The position numbers and the translations under genes are program-made. Shown one piece after another: positions 25,077 to 34,072 of a stretch of 64,000 bases of DNA (within the stretch, counting starts at the first letter, position 1; each line of letters opens with the position of its first letter). Where the stretch lies: assembly GCF_014645735.1 (NCBI RefSeq), contig NZ_BMMH01000011.1, positions 170,922 through 234,921 of the forward strand. Reading direction: 5' to 3'. Origin of the DNA: Nocardia jinanensis. Lineage in GTDB: Bacteria; Actinomycetota; Actinomycetes; Mycobacteriales; Mycobacteriaceae. Below the pieces are notes generated by a model, which saw only the letters and a list, made by a program, of their open reading frames with translations, did no database searches and was not told the DNA's origin.

Positions 25077-26347
25077 TGGCGGATCACGACTCCGGTATCG
25101 GCCGCAAGATCGCCTATTACCGTGCGCGGAAAGGTCTGTCCCAGCGGGACTTCGCCCCGCTCATCAAACGGTCGGAGGCCTGGGTCTCGCAGGTGGAACG
25201 CGGTGTCCGGCCGGTCAAGGCGCTCGATGTGCTCGAACGTATCGCCGATGTGCTCGATATGCCCGTCGCCGAACTGGCGCCGTCCGCGCCCACCGCGCAG
25301 GCCGAACCGGTCCCGGCCGTAGCCGTGCCGCTACTTCTGCTGCTGACCGGTAACCACGCCCTGCGGGCGCTGACCGCCGGATCCGGGACCGTCCCGGATC
25401 CGGATCGACTCGCACAGGGCGCCGACGCCGCCTGGACGTTCACCCGGCTGGGCCACTACACGGATCTACTGGATCTGCTGGAATCGCTGCTGCCCGAACT
25501 GGAGGCCGCGGTGGTGCACACCGGCTCCCGCGACGCCGAACTCCTGCTGGCCGATACCTACCAGGCGTATGCGGTCGCGCTCGCGGACCTGCAGCAGTTC
25601 GATGCCGCGTGGGTGTCCGCCGATCGCGCGATCGCCGCGGCGCAGCGTGCCGCCGATCCGATTCTGATGGCCGCGGGCGCATTTCGTCTCGCCTTCGTCT
25701 TCCACCGTTCCCATCGCCTCGACCAGGCGAAACACACCGCGAGAAGCGCACGCGAGGTGCTCGGCGGACTTATCGGCGAGGCCGAGCCGCGAGCAGCGAG
25801 TGTGTACGGCGCACTGACCCTCCAGCTCGCGCTCATCGCGGCGAGAACCGAGGAGGCCGAGGAGGCCTACGAATTGCTCGCCGCCGCCCGCGCGACGGCG
25901 GCGGCCCTGGGCGAGGACCGCGATGACCACCATATGGATTTCGGACCCACCGCAGTGGATCTGCACGAGGTCGCCGCCGCGGTGGAACTGGGCGATGCCG
26001 GTACCGCGATCCGGCTGGCCGGCAAGATCGACCCGGAACGGCTCGCGCCCGGACAGCACAGCCGGTTGCTCATCGATGCCGCCCGTGCGTGGGCTCAGCG
26101 TCGCAGTCCCGAACGCGCACTCGCGTTACTGCTGGAGGCGGAGGTGCTCGCCCCCGAACAGGTGTACCGGCACAAGTCGGTGCGGTCGACGACCGCGGAT
26201 CTGCTCAGCATGGACCGCAGCACGCCCGGCCTGAGTGAATTCGCGCAGCGAATCGGTGTGGACGCGGCGCTGATCCAGCCGGTGACGGTCCGTCCCGGCC
26301 CGGCCCGCAGCGGTCTGCGCGCAGCCCGCGGCCCACGCGCGATCTGA
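25076..26347 (+). CDS. XRE-family regulator with TPR-like C-terminal region
   Basis: The 423-residue protein has an N-terminal HTH (IGRKIAYYRARKGLSQRDFAPLIKRSEAWVSQVERG, about residues 7-42). A long alanine-rich helical region of probable TPR repeats covers about 95-400. This layout is common in actinobacterial regulators that sense a ligand or partner through the TPR part. ATG 25076 overlaps the stop of the 49-codon gene. The frame is open back to 24890 but the HTH starts only here. The targets are unknown. Confidence 0.85.
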   Translation: MADHDSGIGRKIAYYRARKGLSQRDFAPLIKRSEAWVSQVERGVRPVKALDVLERIADVLDMPVAELAPSAPTAQAEPVPAVAVPLLLLLTGNHALRALTAGSGTVPDPDRLAQGADAAWTFTRLGHYTDLLDLLESLLPELEAAVVHTGSRDAELLLADTYQAYAVALADLQQFDAAWVSADRAIAAAQRAADPILMAAGAFRLAFVFHRSHRLDQAKHTARSAREVLGGLIGEAEPRAASVYGALTLQLALIAARTEEAEEAYELLAAARATAAALGEDRDDHHMDFGPTAVDLHEVAAAVELGDAGTAIRLAGKIDPERLAPGQHSRLLIDAARAWAQRRSPERALALLLEAEVLAPEQVYRHKSVRSTTADLLSMDRSTPGLSEFAQRIGVDAALIQPVTVRPGPARSGLRAARGPRAI

Positions 26348-26395
26348 GCGGTCCGGTCCATCGGGCGCGGCAGGGTGTGGCCGAGCCGCAAATCC

Positions 26396-26427
26396 GCGCA
26401 CGGCCGGAGCGAATGCGGAGGTACGCC
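26396..26427 (-). repeat. Single copy of the 36-bp unit after the patatin stop
   Basis: Read on the minus strand, the bases directly after the patatin stop codon are GCGTACCTCCGC then TTCGCTCCGGCCGTGCGCG with one intervening change (A for C). They match about 31 of 32 positions of the tandem unit at 47746-47925. The last few unit bases are not conserved. Its placement right after a stop codon matches the other sites. Confidence 0.75.
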
Positions 26428-27281
26428 TAGTCGGTGGCCGGTGTGGCGGGCCAGAATTCCTTCAGTTCGGCCGCGGTCGGCGCCGCCTGCCGCACGCCCG
26501 ATTCGTAGGCCGGACCCAGCGCGGCGTCGGCGAACAGATCGGTTCCGAACGCGGCGACGGCAGTCTCGTCCGGACGCACCGAGATCTCTCGCGCGGCGCC
26601 CAGTTCACGGTCGGCGCGGGTGCGCGGATACACGTGTGCCAGCGGCTCCAGGATCACGACTACATCGTGATCCACGGCGAGGTCGGCATTGATGGTGGAA
26701 CGCACTCCACCGTCCATGTAGTGCCGGCCGTCGATCTCGATCGGCGGGAAAACGCCGGGAACCGCGGTACTGGAGGCGAGTGCCTGGACGAGCGTGGCAG
26801 CGCCGTCGCGGGTCCAGGCGGTGAGCGTCCCCGTGCCGATATCGACAGCGGTGATCCGCAGATCGGTCTCGGGCCATCCGGCGAAACCGACAAGGGATCC
26901 GATGCGCTCGATATGCGCGGCCGGGTCGCCGGTGTCCGTGCCCAGTGCGAGTTCGCCGATTCGCTGGAGCACCAGATCGCGATCCTGGTCGACGGCACGC
27001 AGCAGGGAGGCGATCTCGAGCAGCGGCGCGTAGTTGTGCCGGGGCGGTTCGGTGGACCGCGGCCGCGGAGTCAGCAAGGTGGCGAGGTCGAGTCCGGCCG
27101 CGACGGCCGAGCCGACGACCGCGCCGGCGGAGGTGCCGATGATCCGGTCGGCCAGGGACAGGTCGATCCCGGCGTCGCGTAGGCCGCCGGCGAGGCCGCT
27201 CAGCCAGGCGATTCCGACCGGGCCACCGCCTCCCAGTACCAGGGCGATCGTGGGTTTTCCGGCAGGCCGGGCGTCAGGCAT
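26427..27281 (-). CDS. Patatin-like phospholipase
   Basis: The 284-residue protein has the oxyanion loop GGGGPVG (residues 17-23), the nucleophile Ser51 in GTSAG, and the catalytic Asp190 in MDGG. These form the Ser-Asp dyad of patatin-type acyl hydrolases. No signal peptide is visible, so it is probably cytosolic or membrane-associated and cleaves lipid esters. It is convergent with the XRE gene. A copy of the 36-bp repeat begins immediately after its stop codon. Confidence 0.9.
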   Translation of the reverse strand: MPDARPAGKPTIALVLGGGGPVGIAWLSGLAGGLRDAGIDLSLADRIIGTSAGAVVGSAVAAGLDLATLLTPRPRSTEPPRHNYAPLLEIASLLRAVDQDRDLVLQRIGELALGTDTGDPAAHIERIGSLVGFAGWPETDLRITAVDIGTGTLTAWTRDGAATLVQALASSTAVPGVFPPIEIDGRHYMDGGVRSTINADLAVDHDVVVILEPLAHVYPRTRADRELGAAREISVRPDETAVAAFGTDLFADAALGPAYESGVRQAAPTAAELKEFWPATPATD

Positions 27282-27457
27282 GGCAAGAGGTTAGCCAATG
27301 CGGGAGAGTCGCGCCCGGCGCGACCGGTCGGTATCGCCGCCGCTCCGGAGTCGGGCACTGCGCCGTATTTATGGCGTAGATCACGGTGCGAGGCGCGGAC
27401 CGAGTGGGTAGAAATAACTTCGTACACCATACGTTGTTTTCGGCAAGCGGAGGTCAT

Positions 27458-27835
27458 ATGCGAATCACCGGTACCGCTGTATCGCTCAACGTCGCCGATC
27501 CCGCCGTTTCGGCGGAGTTCGTCACCACCCATTTCGGCTTCGCCGAGCAGATGGCCGCGGATGGTTTCGTCTCACTCGGCCACCCCGAGGCGGGGATCAA
27601 CCTCATCTACCTGCGCACCGGTCTGTCCACGTTCAAGCCCGAGCGCGCCGCCGGTGCCGCCGGTGACGGATTGCTGGTGGTGTTCGTGGTGGCCGATATC
27701 GATACCGAATACGCTCGCCTGCGCGCGGAAGGGGCCCCGATCGTCACCCCGATCGAGACCGAGGAGTGGGGCGAACGCTATTTCCAGACCACCGATGCGA
27801 ACGGGATCATCTACCAACTCGTGCAATGGGTTTGA
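27458..27835 (+). CDS. VOC-family (glyoxalase-fold) protein
   Basis: The 125-residue protein starts MRITGTAVSLNVADPAVSAEFV and has the two beta-alpha-beta-beta-beta units of the vicinal oxygen chelate fold. The second unit, ADIDTEYARLRAEGAPIV then FQTTDANGIIYQLVQW, is typical. Expected metal positions are partly occupied (Gln119, for instance). GGAGG lies before ATG 27458. Function could be antibiotic sequestration, dioxygenase or isomerase; the sequence does not decide. A strong hairpin terminator follows. Confidence 0.83.
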   Translation: MRITGTAVSLNVADPAVSAEFVTTHFGFAEQMAADGFVSLGHPEAGINLIYLRTGLSTFKPERAAGAAGDGLLVVFVVADIDTEYARLRAEGAPIVTPIETEEWGERYFQTTDANGIIYQLVQWV

Positions 27836-27844
27836 CGCCATCGC

Positions 27845-27884
27845 GCACCCCGGACCGGGTACCCGGGCGCCGGGTCCGGGGTGC
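27845..27884 (+). terminator. Terminator hairpin after VOC gene
   Basis: GCACCCCGGACC and GGTCCGGGGTGC form a perfect 12-bp stem around a GC-rich loop, ten bases after the VOC stop. A likely intrinsic terminator. Confidence 0.78.
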
Positions 27885-28007
27885 TGATTGCCGATTCGCC
27901 TGAACCGCAGGTCATATGAGTGGTACGAAAGTGGCTGGCGGGCCGTTATCGACATGGGGGTCGGTGGTGGCATGAGGGGTAACGACACACGGCAGAGGTA
28001 GAGCACG

Positions 28008-28880
28008 ATGCTGGTGAAGGTCGACGATCGGGCGGAACTATCCGCGGCCGAAAAGGAATTCGTGGAATGTCTGCGGCAGCTGCCTACGACCGGTCTGGCC
28101 ATCGTGGATCTGCGGATCGGTACCCAGCGTGGAACCCGGCAGATCGGCGCGGTGATCTGGACGCCGCAGGGCGTCCTCGTGGTCGAAGTGGTCGGGTTCC
28201 GCAGCAGGCAGAGCGGCGTGTTGACGGTGTCCCAGGAACGGCCGTGGCGGGTGGGTGATGTCGCGGCGGATCTGGAACTGGAATTCGGGGTGAACCCGGT
28301 GCGCAAACTGGAGACGGCCGTGCGGGAGGTCGAGCTGACCTTCGAGCGCGCCACCTACGACCCCGGGCAGTTGTGCGGGGCGGTGGCGCTGGCCCCCATG
28401 CGTGGCGCGGTGCTGCGGCCGGGCCGGGAAACGCTGCGGCCGGGGCTGGACGTAGTGGTCGGTAACACGGTCGAATCGACCGAACTGCGGATCTTCCTGG
28501 AGAACTTCGCGCCCGGAGCGCCGCGCTGGACGCTGGGCCGGGTCTGTGCGGCGACCCGGGCGCTCACCGGTTGGGCGCCGGAACGCGGTGAGCTGATCGC
28601 CGCCGGTTTCGAGGACAAACTGCCGGAGGCGCCCAGGAAACCGCGGGAGCGGCCCAGTTGGCGCCGTCCGGATTCCGGTCGTAACCAGGACGCCGTCGGT
28701 TGGGTGGTGCTCACGGTCGCGGTGCTGGGCATGCTCGTGGTGCTGGGCGCGATCATCGGATCCCTGCTGACCGACGGGCCCGCTGCCGAACCGGCGGCGC
28801 CGCCGAGCACCACCGTCGAGCCGACTGTGCCCGTGCGCGGGGGTCCGGTGGAGTGCTGGCCGCTACAACCGGGTTGTTGA
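28008..28880 (+). CDS. NERD-like membrane protein
   Basis: The 290-residue protein starts MLVKVDDRAELSAAEKEFVE. The part around residues 25-75 (GLAIVDLRIGTQRGTRQIGAVIWTPQGVLVVEVVG) resembles the core of nuclease-related (NERD) domains, where an acidic/Lys active site would lie. Here the catalytic residues are not clearly conserved. A transmembrane helix lies near residues 228-250 (VGWVVLTVAVLGMLVVLGAIIGSLL), followed by a Pro/Thr-rich extracytoplasmic tail with two cysteines. The role is unknown. Confidence 0.6.
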   Translation: MLVKVDDRAELSAAEKEFVECLRQLPTTGLAIVDLRIGTQRGTRQIGAVIWTPQGVLVVEVVGFRSRQSGVLTVSQERPWRVGDVAADLELEFGVNPVRKLETAVREVELTFERATYDPGQLCGAVALAPMRGAVLRPGRETLRPGLDVVVGNTVESTELRIFLENFAPGAPRWTLGRVCAATRALTGWAPERGELIAAGFEDKLPEAPRKPRERPSWRRPDSGRNQDAVGWVVLTVAVLGMLVVLGAIIGSLLTDGPAAEPAAPPSTTVEPTVPVRGGPVECWPLQPGC

Positions 28881-29052
28881 GCAGGGTGTGCGCCTGTCCC
28901 GGACACCGGTTCCGGGCCGGGTGAGCGGTCGGGCCGAAACTACGGTTGCGTACCCGGTGCCGAGTCCGGCACGCTTCGGTTCGTACGATGTCGAAATGCC
29001 TGTAACCACGCGGTCGGCCCGGCCGCCGACCGTTTCGACCAGGAGGACAGCC

Positions 29053-30876
29053 GTGGGTCACTACCAGGCGAATCTGCGTGATATCGAGTTCAACCTCTTC
29101 GAGGTGTTCGAACTGGGCAAGATTCTCGATTCCGGTGCGTATGGGGATCTGGACACCGATACCGCGCGCGAGATCCTGGCCGAGGTCAAACGACTCGCCG
29201 AGGGGCCGGTGGCGCAATCATTCGCGGCAGCCGACCGGGATCCGGTGGAGTTCGTGCCGGAGACCCATTCGGTCACTGTCCCGGAAGCTCTGGCCGAAAC
29301 CGTGCACGCCATTCGCGACGCCGGCTGGAACCGCCTCGGCAAGCCCGCGGAGATGGGCGGTATGCCCGCACCGGCCGCACTCTGCTGGGCGGTCAGCGAA
29401 ATGATCACCTGCGCCAACCCGTCGGCGGTGTTCTTCGATATGGGCGCGGTGATGGCGCAGGTCCTTTTCGAGATCGGCAACGAGCAGCAGAAGCATTGGG
29501 CCGCAGCCGGTTTCGACCGTCATTGGCAGGGCACCATGGTGCTCACCGAACCCGACGCGGGCTCGGATGTGGGTGCCGGTCGGACCAAGGCCGTCGAACA
29601 GCCCGACGGCACCTGGCATATCGAGGGTGTCAAACGCTTCATCTCCGGCGCCGATGTCGGCGATACCGCGGAGAACATCTTCCACCTGGTGCTGGCACGC
29701 CCCGAGGGCGCGGGGCCGGGCACCAAGGGCCTATCGCTGTTCTACGTACCGAAATTCCTGTTCGATCCGCAGACCCTGGAACTGGGCGAGCGCAACGGGG
29801 CCTATGTCACCGATGTCGAACACAAGATGGGCCTGAAGTCCTCGCCCACCTGTGAACTCACCTTCGGGGGCGAGAAGCCCGCCGTGGGCTGGCTGGTCGG
29901 GGACAACCACAACGGTATCGCGCAGATGTTCAAGGTGATCGAGAACGCGCGCATGATGGTGGGCGTCAAATCCAGCGGGACCCTGTCCACCGGATATCTG
30001 AACGCTCTCGCGTACGCGAAAGAACGGGTGCAGGGCGCCGACCTGACCCGGATGGCGGACAAGGCCGCGCCGCGGGTCGCCATCACCCACCACCCGGATG
30101 TGCGGCGCAGCCTGGCCACACAGAAGGCCTATGCCGAGGGTCTGCGCGCGGTCTACCTCTACACCGCGGTCCACCAGAACGCCGATGTGGCGGAACTGGT
30201 TTCCGGGGTGGACGCCGAAACGGCACACCGGGTGGACGATTTCCTGCTGCCCATCGTCAAGGGTGTGGGTTCGGAACGGGCCTACCAGTACCTGACCGAA
30301 TCGCTGCAGACCCTGGGCGGCTCGGGCTATCTGCAGGACTATCCGATCGAGCAGTACATCCGCGACGCCAAGATCGACTCGCTGTACGAGGGCACCACCG
30401 CCATCCAGGCGCAGGACTTCTTCTTCCGCAAGATCATCCGGGACAAGGGTGCCGCCGCGGGGCAGATCTTCGGCCAGATCCTCGCGTTCCTGGATTCGCC
30501 CACCGGCCGGTTGGATACCGAACGGGCACTGCTGCGCACCGCGCTCGAAGATGTCCAGACGATGGCGGGGGCGCTGACCGGCTATGCCGTGGCCGCCCGA
30601 TCCGAACCCGCCGAGCTGTACAAGATCGGACTCGGTTCGGTGCGGTTCCTGCTCGCGGTCGGTGATCTGCTGATCGGCTGGCGGCTGCTGGTCCAGGCCG
30701 AGGTCGCCACCGCGGCTCTGGCCGCGGCCGGCGAGCGGGACCGGCCGTTCTATACGGGCAAGGTCGCGGTGGCGAGCTTCTTCGCGAAGAATGTGCTGCC
30801 CACTCTCACCGCGACCAAGGAGATCATCGCGGCGCTCGATACCGACATCATGAGCATGCCCGAAGAGGCTTTCTGA
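29053..30876 (+). CDS. Acyl-CoA dehydrogenase, FadE5-like
   Basis: The 607-residue flavoenzyme begins MGHYQANLRDIEFNLFEVFE. It contains VLTEPDAGSDVGAGRTKAV, MVGVKSSGTLSTGYLNALAYAKERVQGAD and SLYEGTTAIQAQDFF. These match mycobacterial FadE5 (Rv0244c), an unusual long acyl-CoA dehydrogenase with broad chain-length range in beta-oxidation. The YEGTT motif holds the catalytic glutamate. GTG 29053 follows AGGAGG by six bases. A hairpin terminator shared with the convergent MarR gene follows. It is monocistronic. Confidence 0.93.
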   Translation: MGHYQANLRDIEFNLFEVFELGKILDSGAYGDLDTDTAREILAEVKRLAEGPVAQSFAAADRDPVEFVPETHSVTVPEALAETVHAIRDAGWNRLGKPAEMGGMPAPAALCWAVSEMITCANPSAVFFDMGAVMAQVLFEIGNEQQKHWAAAGFDRHWQGTMVLTEPDAGSDVGAGRTKAVEQPDGTWHIEGVKRFISGADVGDTAENIFHLVLARPEGAGPGTKGLSLFYVPKFLFDPQTLELGERNGAYVTDVEHKMGLKSSPTCELTFGGEKPAVGWLVGDNHNGIAQMFKVIENARMMVGVKSSGTLSTGYLNALAYAKERVQGADLTRMADKAAPRVAITHHPDVRRSLATQKAYAEGLRAVYLYTAVHQNADVAELVSGVDAETAHRVDDFLLPIVKGVGSERAYQYLTESLQTLGGSGYLQDYPIEQYIRDAKIDSLYEGTTAIQAQDFFFRKIIRDKGAAAGQIFGQILAFLDSPTGRLDTERALLRTALEDVQTMAGALTGYAVAARSEPAELYKIGLGSVRFLLAVGDLLIGWRLLVQAEVATAALAAAGERDRPFYTGKVAVASFFAKNVLPTLTATKEIIAALDTDIMSMPEEAF

Positions 30877-30879
30877 TCC

Positions 30880-30923
30880 GACCGGTGGCGGCCCGTCCGG
30901 GATCGGATGGACCGCCACCGGTC
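30880..30923. terminator. Bidirectional terminator between fadE and marR
   Basis: GACCGGTGGCGG and CCGCCACCGGTC form a perfect 12-bp stem with a 20-base loop. It lies between two convergent stop codons (30876 and 30934) and can serve both. Confidence 0.8.
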
Positions 30924-30933
30924 GCAGGCGCGC

Positions 30934-31407
30934 TCAGCTGTCGCGCGGGCGGGTGACGCGGGGTGCCGTGCCGGTCAGTGCGCCGGCCAGTGCGCGTAGG
31001 CCGCCGATGGCCGCTGTCAGACTTTCCCGATCGGCCGGATCCAGAGTGGCCAGGGCGTCGAGGACCAGTCCGGTGCGTACCGCCTCCATCTCGCGGGCGT
31101 GCGCGATGGCCTTCTCGGTGGGCAGGATTCGGCTGCAACGCCGGTCGCCCGGGTCGGGTTCGCGATCGATGAGGCTGTATTCACTCAGCTGACGCAGTGT
31201 CGCGCTCATATTGCTCGGCTGCATACCGGTCAGCGCGGCCAGTTCGCCGGCGGCGGTGCCGGGGTTGTGCACGATGATGCGCAGCACCTCGAATTGGGTA
31301 TCGGTGAGTGGTTCGGCACCGGTGAGGCGCGGTGTCGCCTTGCGCACCGCCCGCGCGATATCCCGCAGCGCGTTGTCCAGCGCGCGGAGATCGGAGGGGT
31401 TGCTCAT
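30934..31407 (-). CDS. MarR-family regulator
   Basis: The 157-residue winged-helix protein has the MarR layout: LTDTQFEVLRIIVHNPGTAAGELAALTGMQPSNMSATLRQL, then a wing with DREPDPGDRRCSRILPT. The DxRxxxxxLT-type wing motif is intact. It is divergent from an MFS exporter with a perfect palindrome between them. Repression of the exporter and itself, relieved by a small molecule, is the expected role. Confidence 0.9.
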   Translation of the reverse strand: MSNPSDLRALDNALRDIARAVRKATPRLTGAEPLTDTQFEVLRIIVHNPGTAAGELAALTGMQPSNMSATLRQLSEYSLIDREPDPGDRRCSRILPTEKAIAHAREMEAVRTGLVLDALATLDPADRESLTAAIGGLRALAGALTGTAPRVTRPRDS

Positions 31408-31421
31408 TCGCCCATGTTAGC

Positions 31422-31435
31422 TTATGTATACATAA
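31422..31435. promoter_or_regulatory. MarR operator palindrome
   Basis: TTATGTATACATAA is a perfect 14-bp palindrome in the divergent spacer. It is overlapped by outer arms GCTTAT (31420) and ATAAGC (31436). It lies 15 bp from the marR start and 25 bp from the MFS start, ideal for controlling both. Confidence 0.85.
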
Positions 31436-31459
31436 ATAAGCATTTTGGGAGGAGGCGCC

Positions 31460-32686
31460 GTGCTACCTGTTCGTACGCGACCCGGGGTATCGGGACTGCT
31501 ACTGGTGGTGCTGGCACTGCTGTCGGCCGCGGCGCCGTTCGCGGTGGACATGTACCTGCCGGCGTTCACCGAACTCGCCGCCGATCTCGACACCAGCGCG
31601 GCGAGCGTGCAGCTCACCCTGACCGCGTTCCTGGTCGGGCTGGCGGCGGGGCAGTTGCTCATCGGACCACTCTCCGATCGGTTCGGCCGCCGCACACCCC
31701 TGGTGGTGGCTACGGCGATCACCGTCGTGGTCACCGTGATCTGTGCCCTGGCGCCCACTATCTGGCTGCTGATCGCCATGCGCTTCGTCCAAGGCCTGAC
31801 CGCGTCCTCGGGTCTGGTCATCGGTCGTGCGGTCGGCGCCGACCGCACCGAGGGCGCGGCCACCGCCCGGCTCTTCACGCTGTTCTCCGCCATCGGAGGT
31901 ATCGCGCCGGTGGTCGCGCCACTACTCGGCGGCGTTCTGGTGTCCGCCGGCTGGCGGGCCGAATTCTGGGCGCTGAGCGGAATCTTCCTGCTGATGTTCC
32001 TGGGTGCGCTGTTCGTGGTGCCGGAATCGCTGCCGCCGGAGCGGCGGCATACCGACGGTATCGGCGGCACATTGCGCACCATGCGGGATATCGGTTCCGA
32101 CCGCGGTTATCTCGGCTATATCTTCGCTTTCGCGCTGGGGTTCGCCGGGATGATGGCCTATATCTCGGCCTCTCCGTTCGTGATCGAGAACGTGCTGGGA
32201 ATGTCCAACCGCGTGTACACGATCGTGTTCGCGACCAATGCCGCCGGGATGGTGGTGGCCGGGGTGGTGATCTCCCGGCTCGTCGGCCGGTTCGGTCCGG
32301 GGCCGATCCTGCGGATCGGGCAGGCGGTGATCCTGGTGGCCGGGATCGTGTTGCTCGTACTGCTGGTCGCCGGGGCGCCGGCCGCGCTGGTACTGCCCGT
32401 GCTCTTCGTGATGGTGGCCGCCACCCCGACGGTCATGGGCACCGCGAGCGCGCTGGCGATCGGCCGGGCGCGTCACGCCGCCGGTACTGCTTCGGCGCTG
32501 ATGGGGGCACTGCAATTCACGCTGGGCGCGGTGGTTTCTCCGCTGGTCGGTCTCGGCGGTCCGGCCACCGGTGTACCGATGGGCATCGTGATCGTGGTCT
32601 GCGCGTGCCTGGGCATGATCGCGCGGCGGGTCGCGGCGACGGCGGGTGAGGTCGCGCGGTTCGAGCGCGAAGCGGCCCACATATGA
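31460..32686 (+). CDS. MFS multidrug transporter, Bcr/CflA type
   Basis: This protein has 408 residues and twelve predicted transmembrane segments. PFAVDMYLPAF in TM1 and LIGPLSDRFGRRTPL (motif A) mark the Bcr/CflA drug:proton antiporter subfamily. GTG 31460 lies just after GGAGGAGG; the upstream TTG at 31445 overlaps this site and is rejected. It is divergent from the MarR gene and under its presumed operator. It exports drugs or metabolites across the cytoplasmic membrane. Confidence 0.9.
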   Translation: MLPVRTRPGVSGLLLVVLALLSAAAPFAVDMYLPAFTELAADLDTSAASVQLTLTAFLVGLAAGQLLIGPLSDRFGRRTPLVVATAITVVVTVICALAPTIWLLIAMRFVQGLTASSGLVIGRAVGADRTEGAATARLFTLFSAIGGIAPVVAPLLGGVLVSAGWRAEFWALSGIFLLMFLGALFVVPESLPPERRHTDGIGGTLRTMRDIGSDRGYLGYIFAFALGFAGMMAYISASPFVIENVLGMSNRVYTIVFATNAAGMVVAGVVISRLVGRFGPGPILRIGQAVILVAGIVLLVLLVAGAPAALVLPVLFVMVAATPTVMGTASALAIGRARHAAGTASALMGALQFTLGAVVSPLVGLGGPATGVPMGIVIVVCACLGMIARRVAATAGEVARFEREAAHI

Positions 32687-32784
32687 GGGTTCGGCGGCGC
32701 GCCACCCGCGTTCACGCAAGTGGGTGCTGTCTTTCGCCGGGCGCCCGGTCCCGCTGGTCCAGACCGTGCGGTCCATGACGCACA

Positions 32785-34002
32785 ATGCATGGCGTGACGG
32801 TTGAGCTGCTGATCCTTCTGGTCGTCATTGTCACGGCGCTGGCTTTCGACTTCACCAATGGTTTCCACGACACGGCCAATGCCATGGCGACCTCCATCGC
32901 CACTGGAGCGCTGCGCCCCAGAGTCGCGGTCGCGTTATCGGCGATCCTGAATCTGGTGGGCGCGTTCCTGTCGGTGGCGGTGGCGGCGACGGTGGCCGAG
33001 GGAATCGTGCGGTTGAACGAGGTGTCCGGGCACTCACTGCTCATCATCGTCTACGCCGGGTTGGTCGGCGGTATTCTCTGGAATCTGCTCACCTGGTTGT
33101 TCGGGTTGCCGTCGAGTTCCTCGCACGCGCTGTTCGGTGGTTTGATCGGCGCGACCCTCGCGGCACTCGGGTGGAGCGGGGTGGTGTGGGTCTCCGGTGA
33201 CGGCGGGGTGATCAACAAGATCGTGATCCCCGCGCTGCTCGCGCCGATAGTCGCCGGTATGGTCGCCACGATCGGGACCTGGTCGGTGTACCGGCTCACC
33301 CGAAGTGCCGATCCGGACAAGGTGACCACCGGGTTCCGGTGGGGCCAGGTCGGCTCGGCATCGCTGGTATCGCTGGCGCACGGCACCAACGACGCGCAGA
33401 AGACGATGGGGGTCATCTTCCTGGCCCTGGTCGCCCACGGTGAACTCTCCCCGGATTCGGCGATGCCGCTGTGGGTGATGGCCGCCTGCGCGTGCGCGAT
33501 CGCGGCGGGTACTTATCTGGGTGGCTGGCGGATCATCCGCACCCTCGGGAAACGACTGGTCGATATCGATTCACCACAGGGCCTCGCGGCCGAATCGGCC
33601 TCGGCGGCGATCATCTTGACCTCCGCTCATTTCGGATTGCCGCTCTCGACGACACAGACCGTTACCGGTGCGATACTCGGTTCCGGACTCGGCAAGGGCG
33701 CCGAGGTGCGCTGGGGTGTGATGGGCCGGATGGTCGTGGCGTGGCTGCTGACACTGCCGGCCGCCGGTATCGCGGGCGCCATCTGCTGGGTGCTCGCGCA
33801 CTACATCGGCGGGCTGGCGGGTGTGCTGGTGGTCTTCGCGCTGCTGATCGCGCTGGCGGGTCTCATCTACCGGCGCTCGCTGCGGGACAAGGTGTCCAGC
33901 GGCAATGTGAACGACCCCCCTGCGGCGGATGCCGAGCCGGCTCTGCCCCGGCCGGCGCAGCAACCACCGGTCGCCGGATCGACATCCGAGGAGGCTTCAT
34001 GA
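32785..34002 (+). CDS. pit: Inorganic phosphate transporter, PiT family
   Basis: This membrane symporter (405 aa) carries the PiT signatures FTNGFHDTANAMATSIATG near residues 22-40 and AHGTNDAQKTMG near 198-209, with a hydrophilic central loop. It takes up phosphate with a cation. Start choice is uncertain: ATG 32785 or GTG 32794, neither with a clear site. The C-terminal proline-rich tail ends EEAS, where its stop codon lies at the edge of a 57-bp insertion. It leads an operon with a small membrane protein and two DUF3349 genes, as in M. tuberculosis Rv0545c-Rv0543c. Confidence 0.93.
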   Translation: MHGVTVELLILLVVIVTALAFDFTNGFHDTANAMATSIATGALRPRVAVALSAILNLVGAFLSVAVAATVAEGIVRLNEVSGHSLLIIVYAGLVGGILWNLLTWLFGLPSSSSHALFGGLIGATLAALGWSGVVWVSGDGGVINKIVIPALLAPIVAGMVATIGTWSVYRLTRSADPDKVTTGFRWGQVGSASLVSLAHGTNDAQKTMGVIFLALVAHGELSPDSAMPLWVMAACACAIAAGTYLGGWRIIRTLGKRLVDIDSPQGLAAESASAAIILTSAHFGLPLSTTQTVTGAILGSGLGKGAEVRWGVMGRMVVAWLLTLPAAGIAGAICWVLAHYIGGLAGVLVVFALLIALAGLIYRRSLRDKVSSGNVNDPPAADAEPALPRPAQQPPVAGSTSEEAS

Positions 34003-34057
34003 TGCGGTACCTCCGCCTTCGCTGCGGTCTCCGCGGACCGCATGGAACGAATTCGAT
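34001..34057 (+). repeat. 57-bp insertion with 36-bp-unit-like sequence, 11-bp flanking duplications
   Basis: GGAGGCTTCAT occurs at 33990-34000 and again at 34058-34068, exactly bracketing 57 bp. The inserted part starts GATGCGGTACCTCCGCCTTC and continues GCTGCGG, matching the first half of the 36-bp unit at 47746. A hairpin GCGGTC-TCCGCG-GACCGC follows. It creates the current pit stop codon; without it pit would read on by four residues. This looks like a small mobile or REP-like insertion. Confidence 0.65.
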
Positions 34058-34072
34058 GGAGGCTTCATATCG

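Noticed and set aside
27414..27436. loxP-like string ATAACTTCGTACACCATACG before the VOC gene
   Set aside because: Only the left arm and part of the spacer resemble lox. The inverted right arm is missing and no recombinase is near. Chance resemblance or a regulator half-site is more likely.
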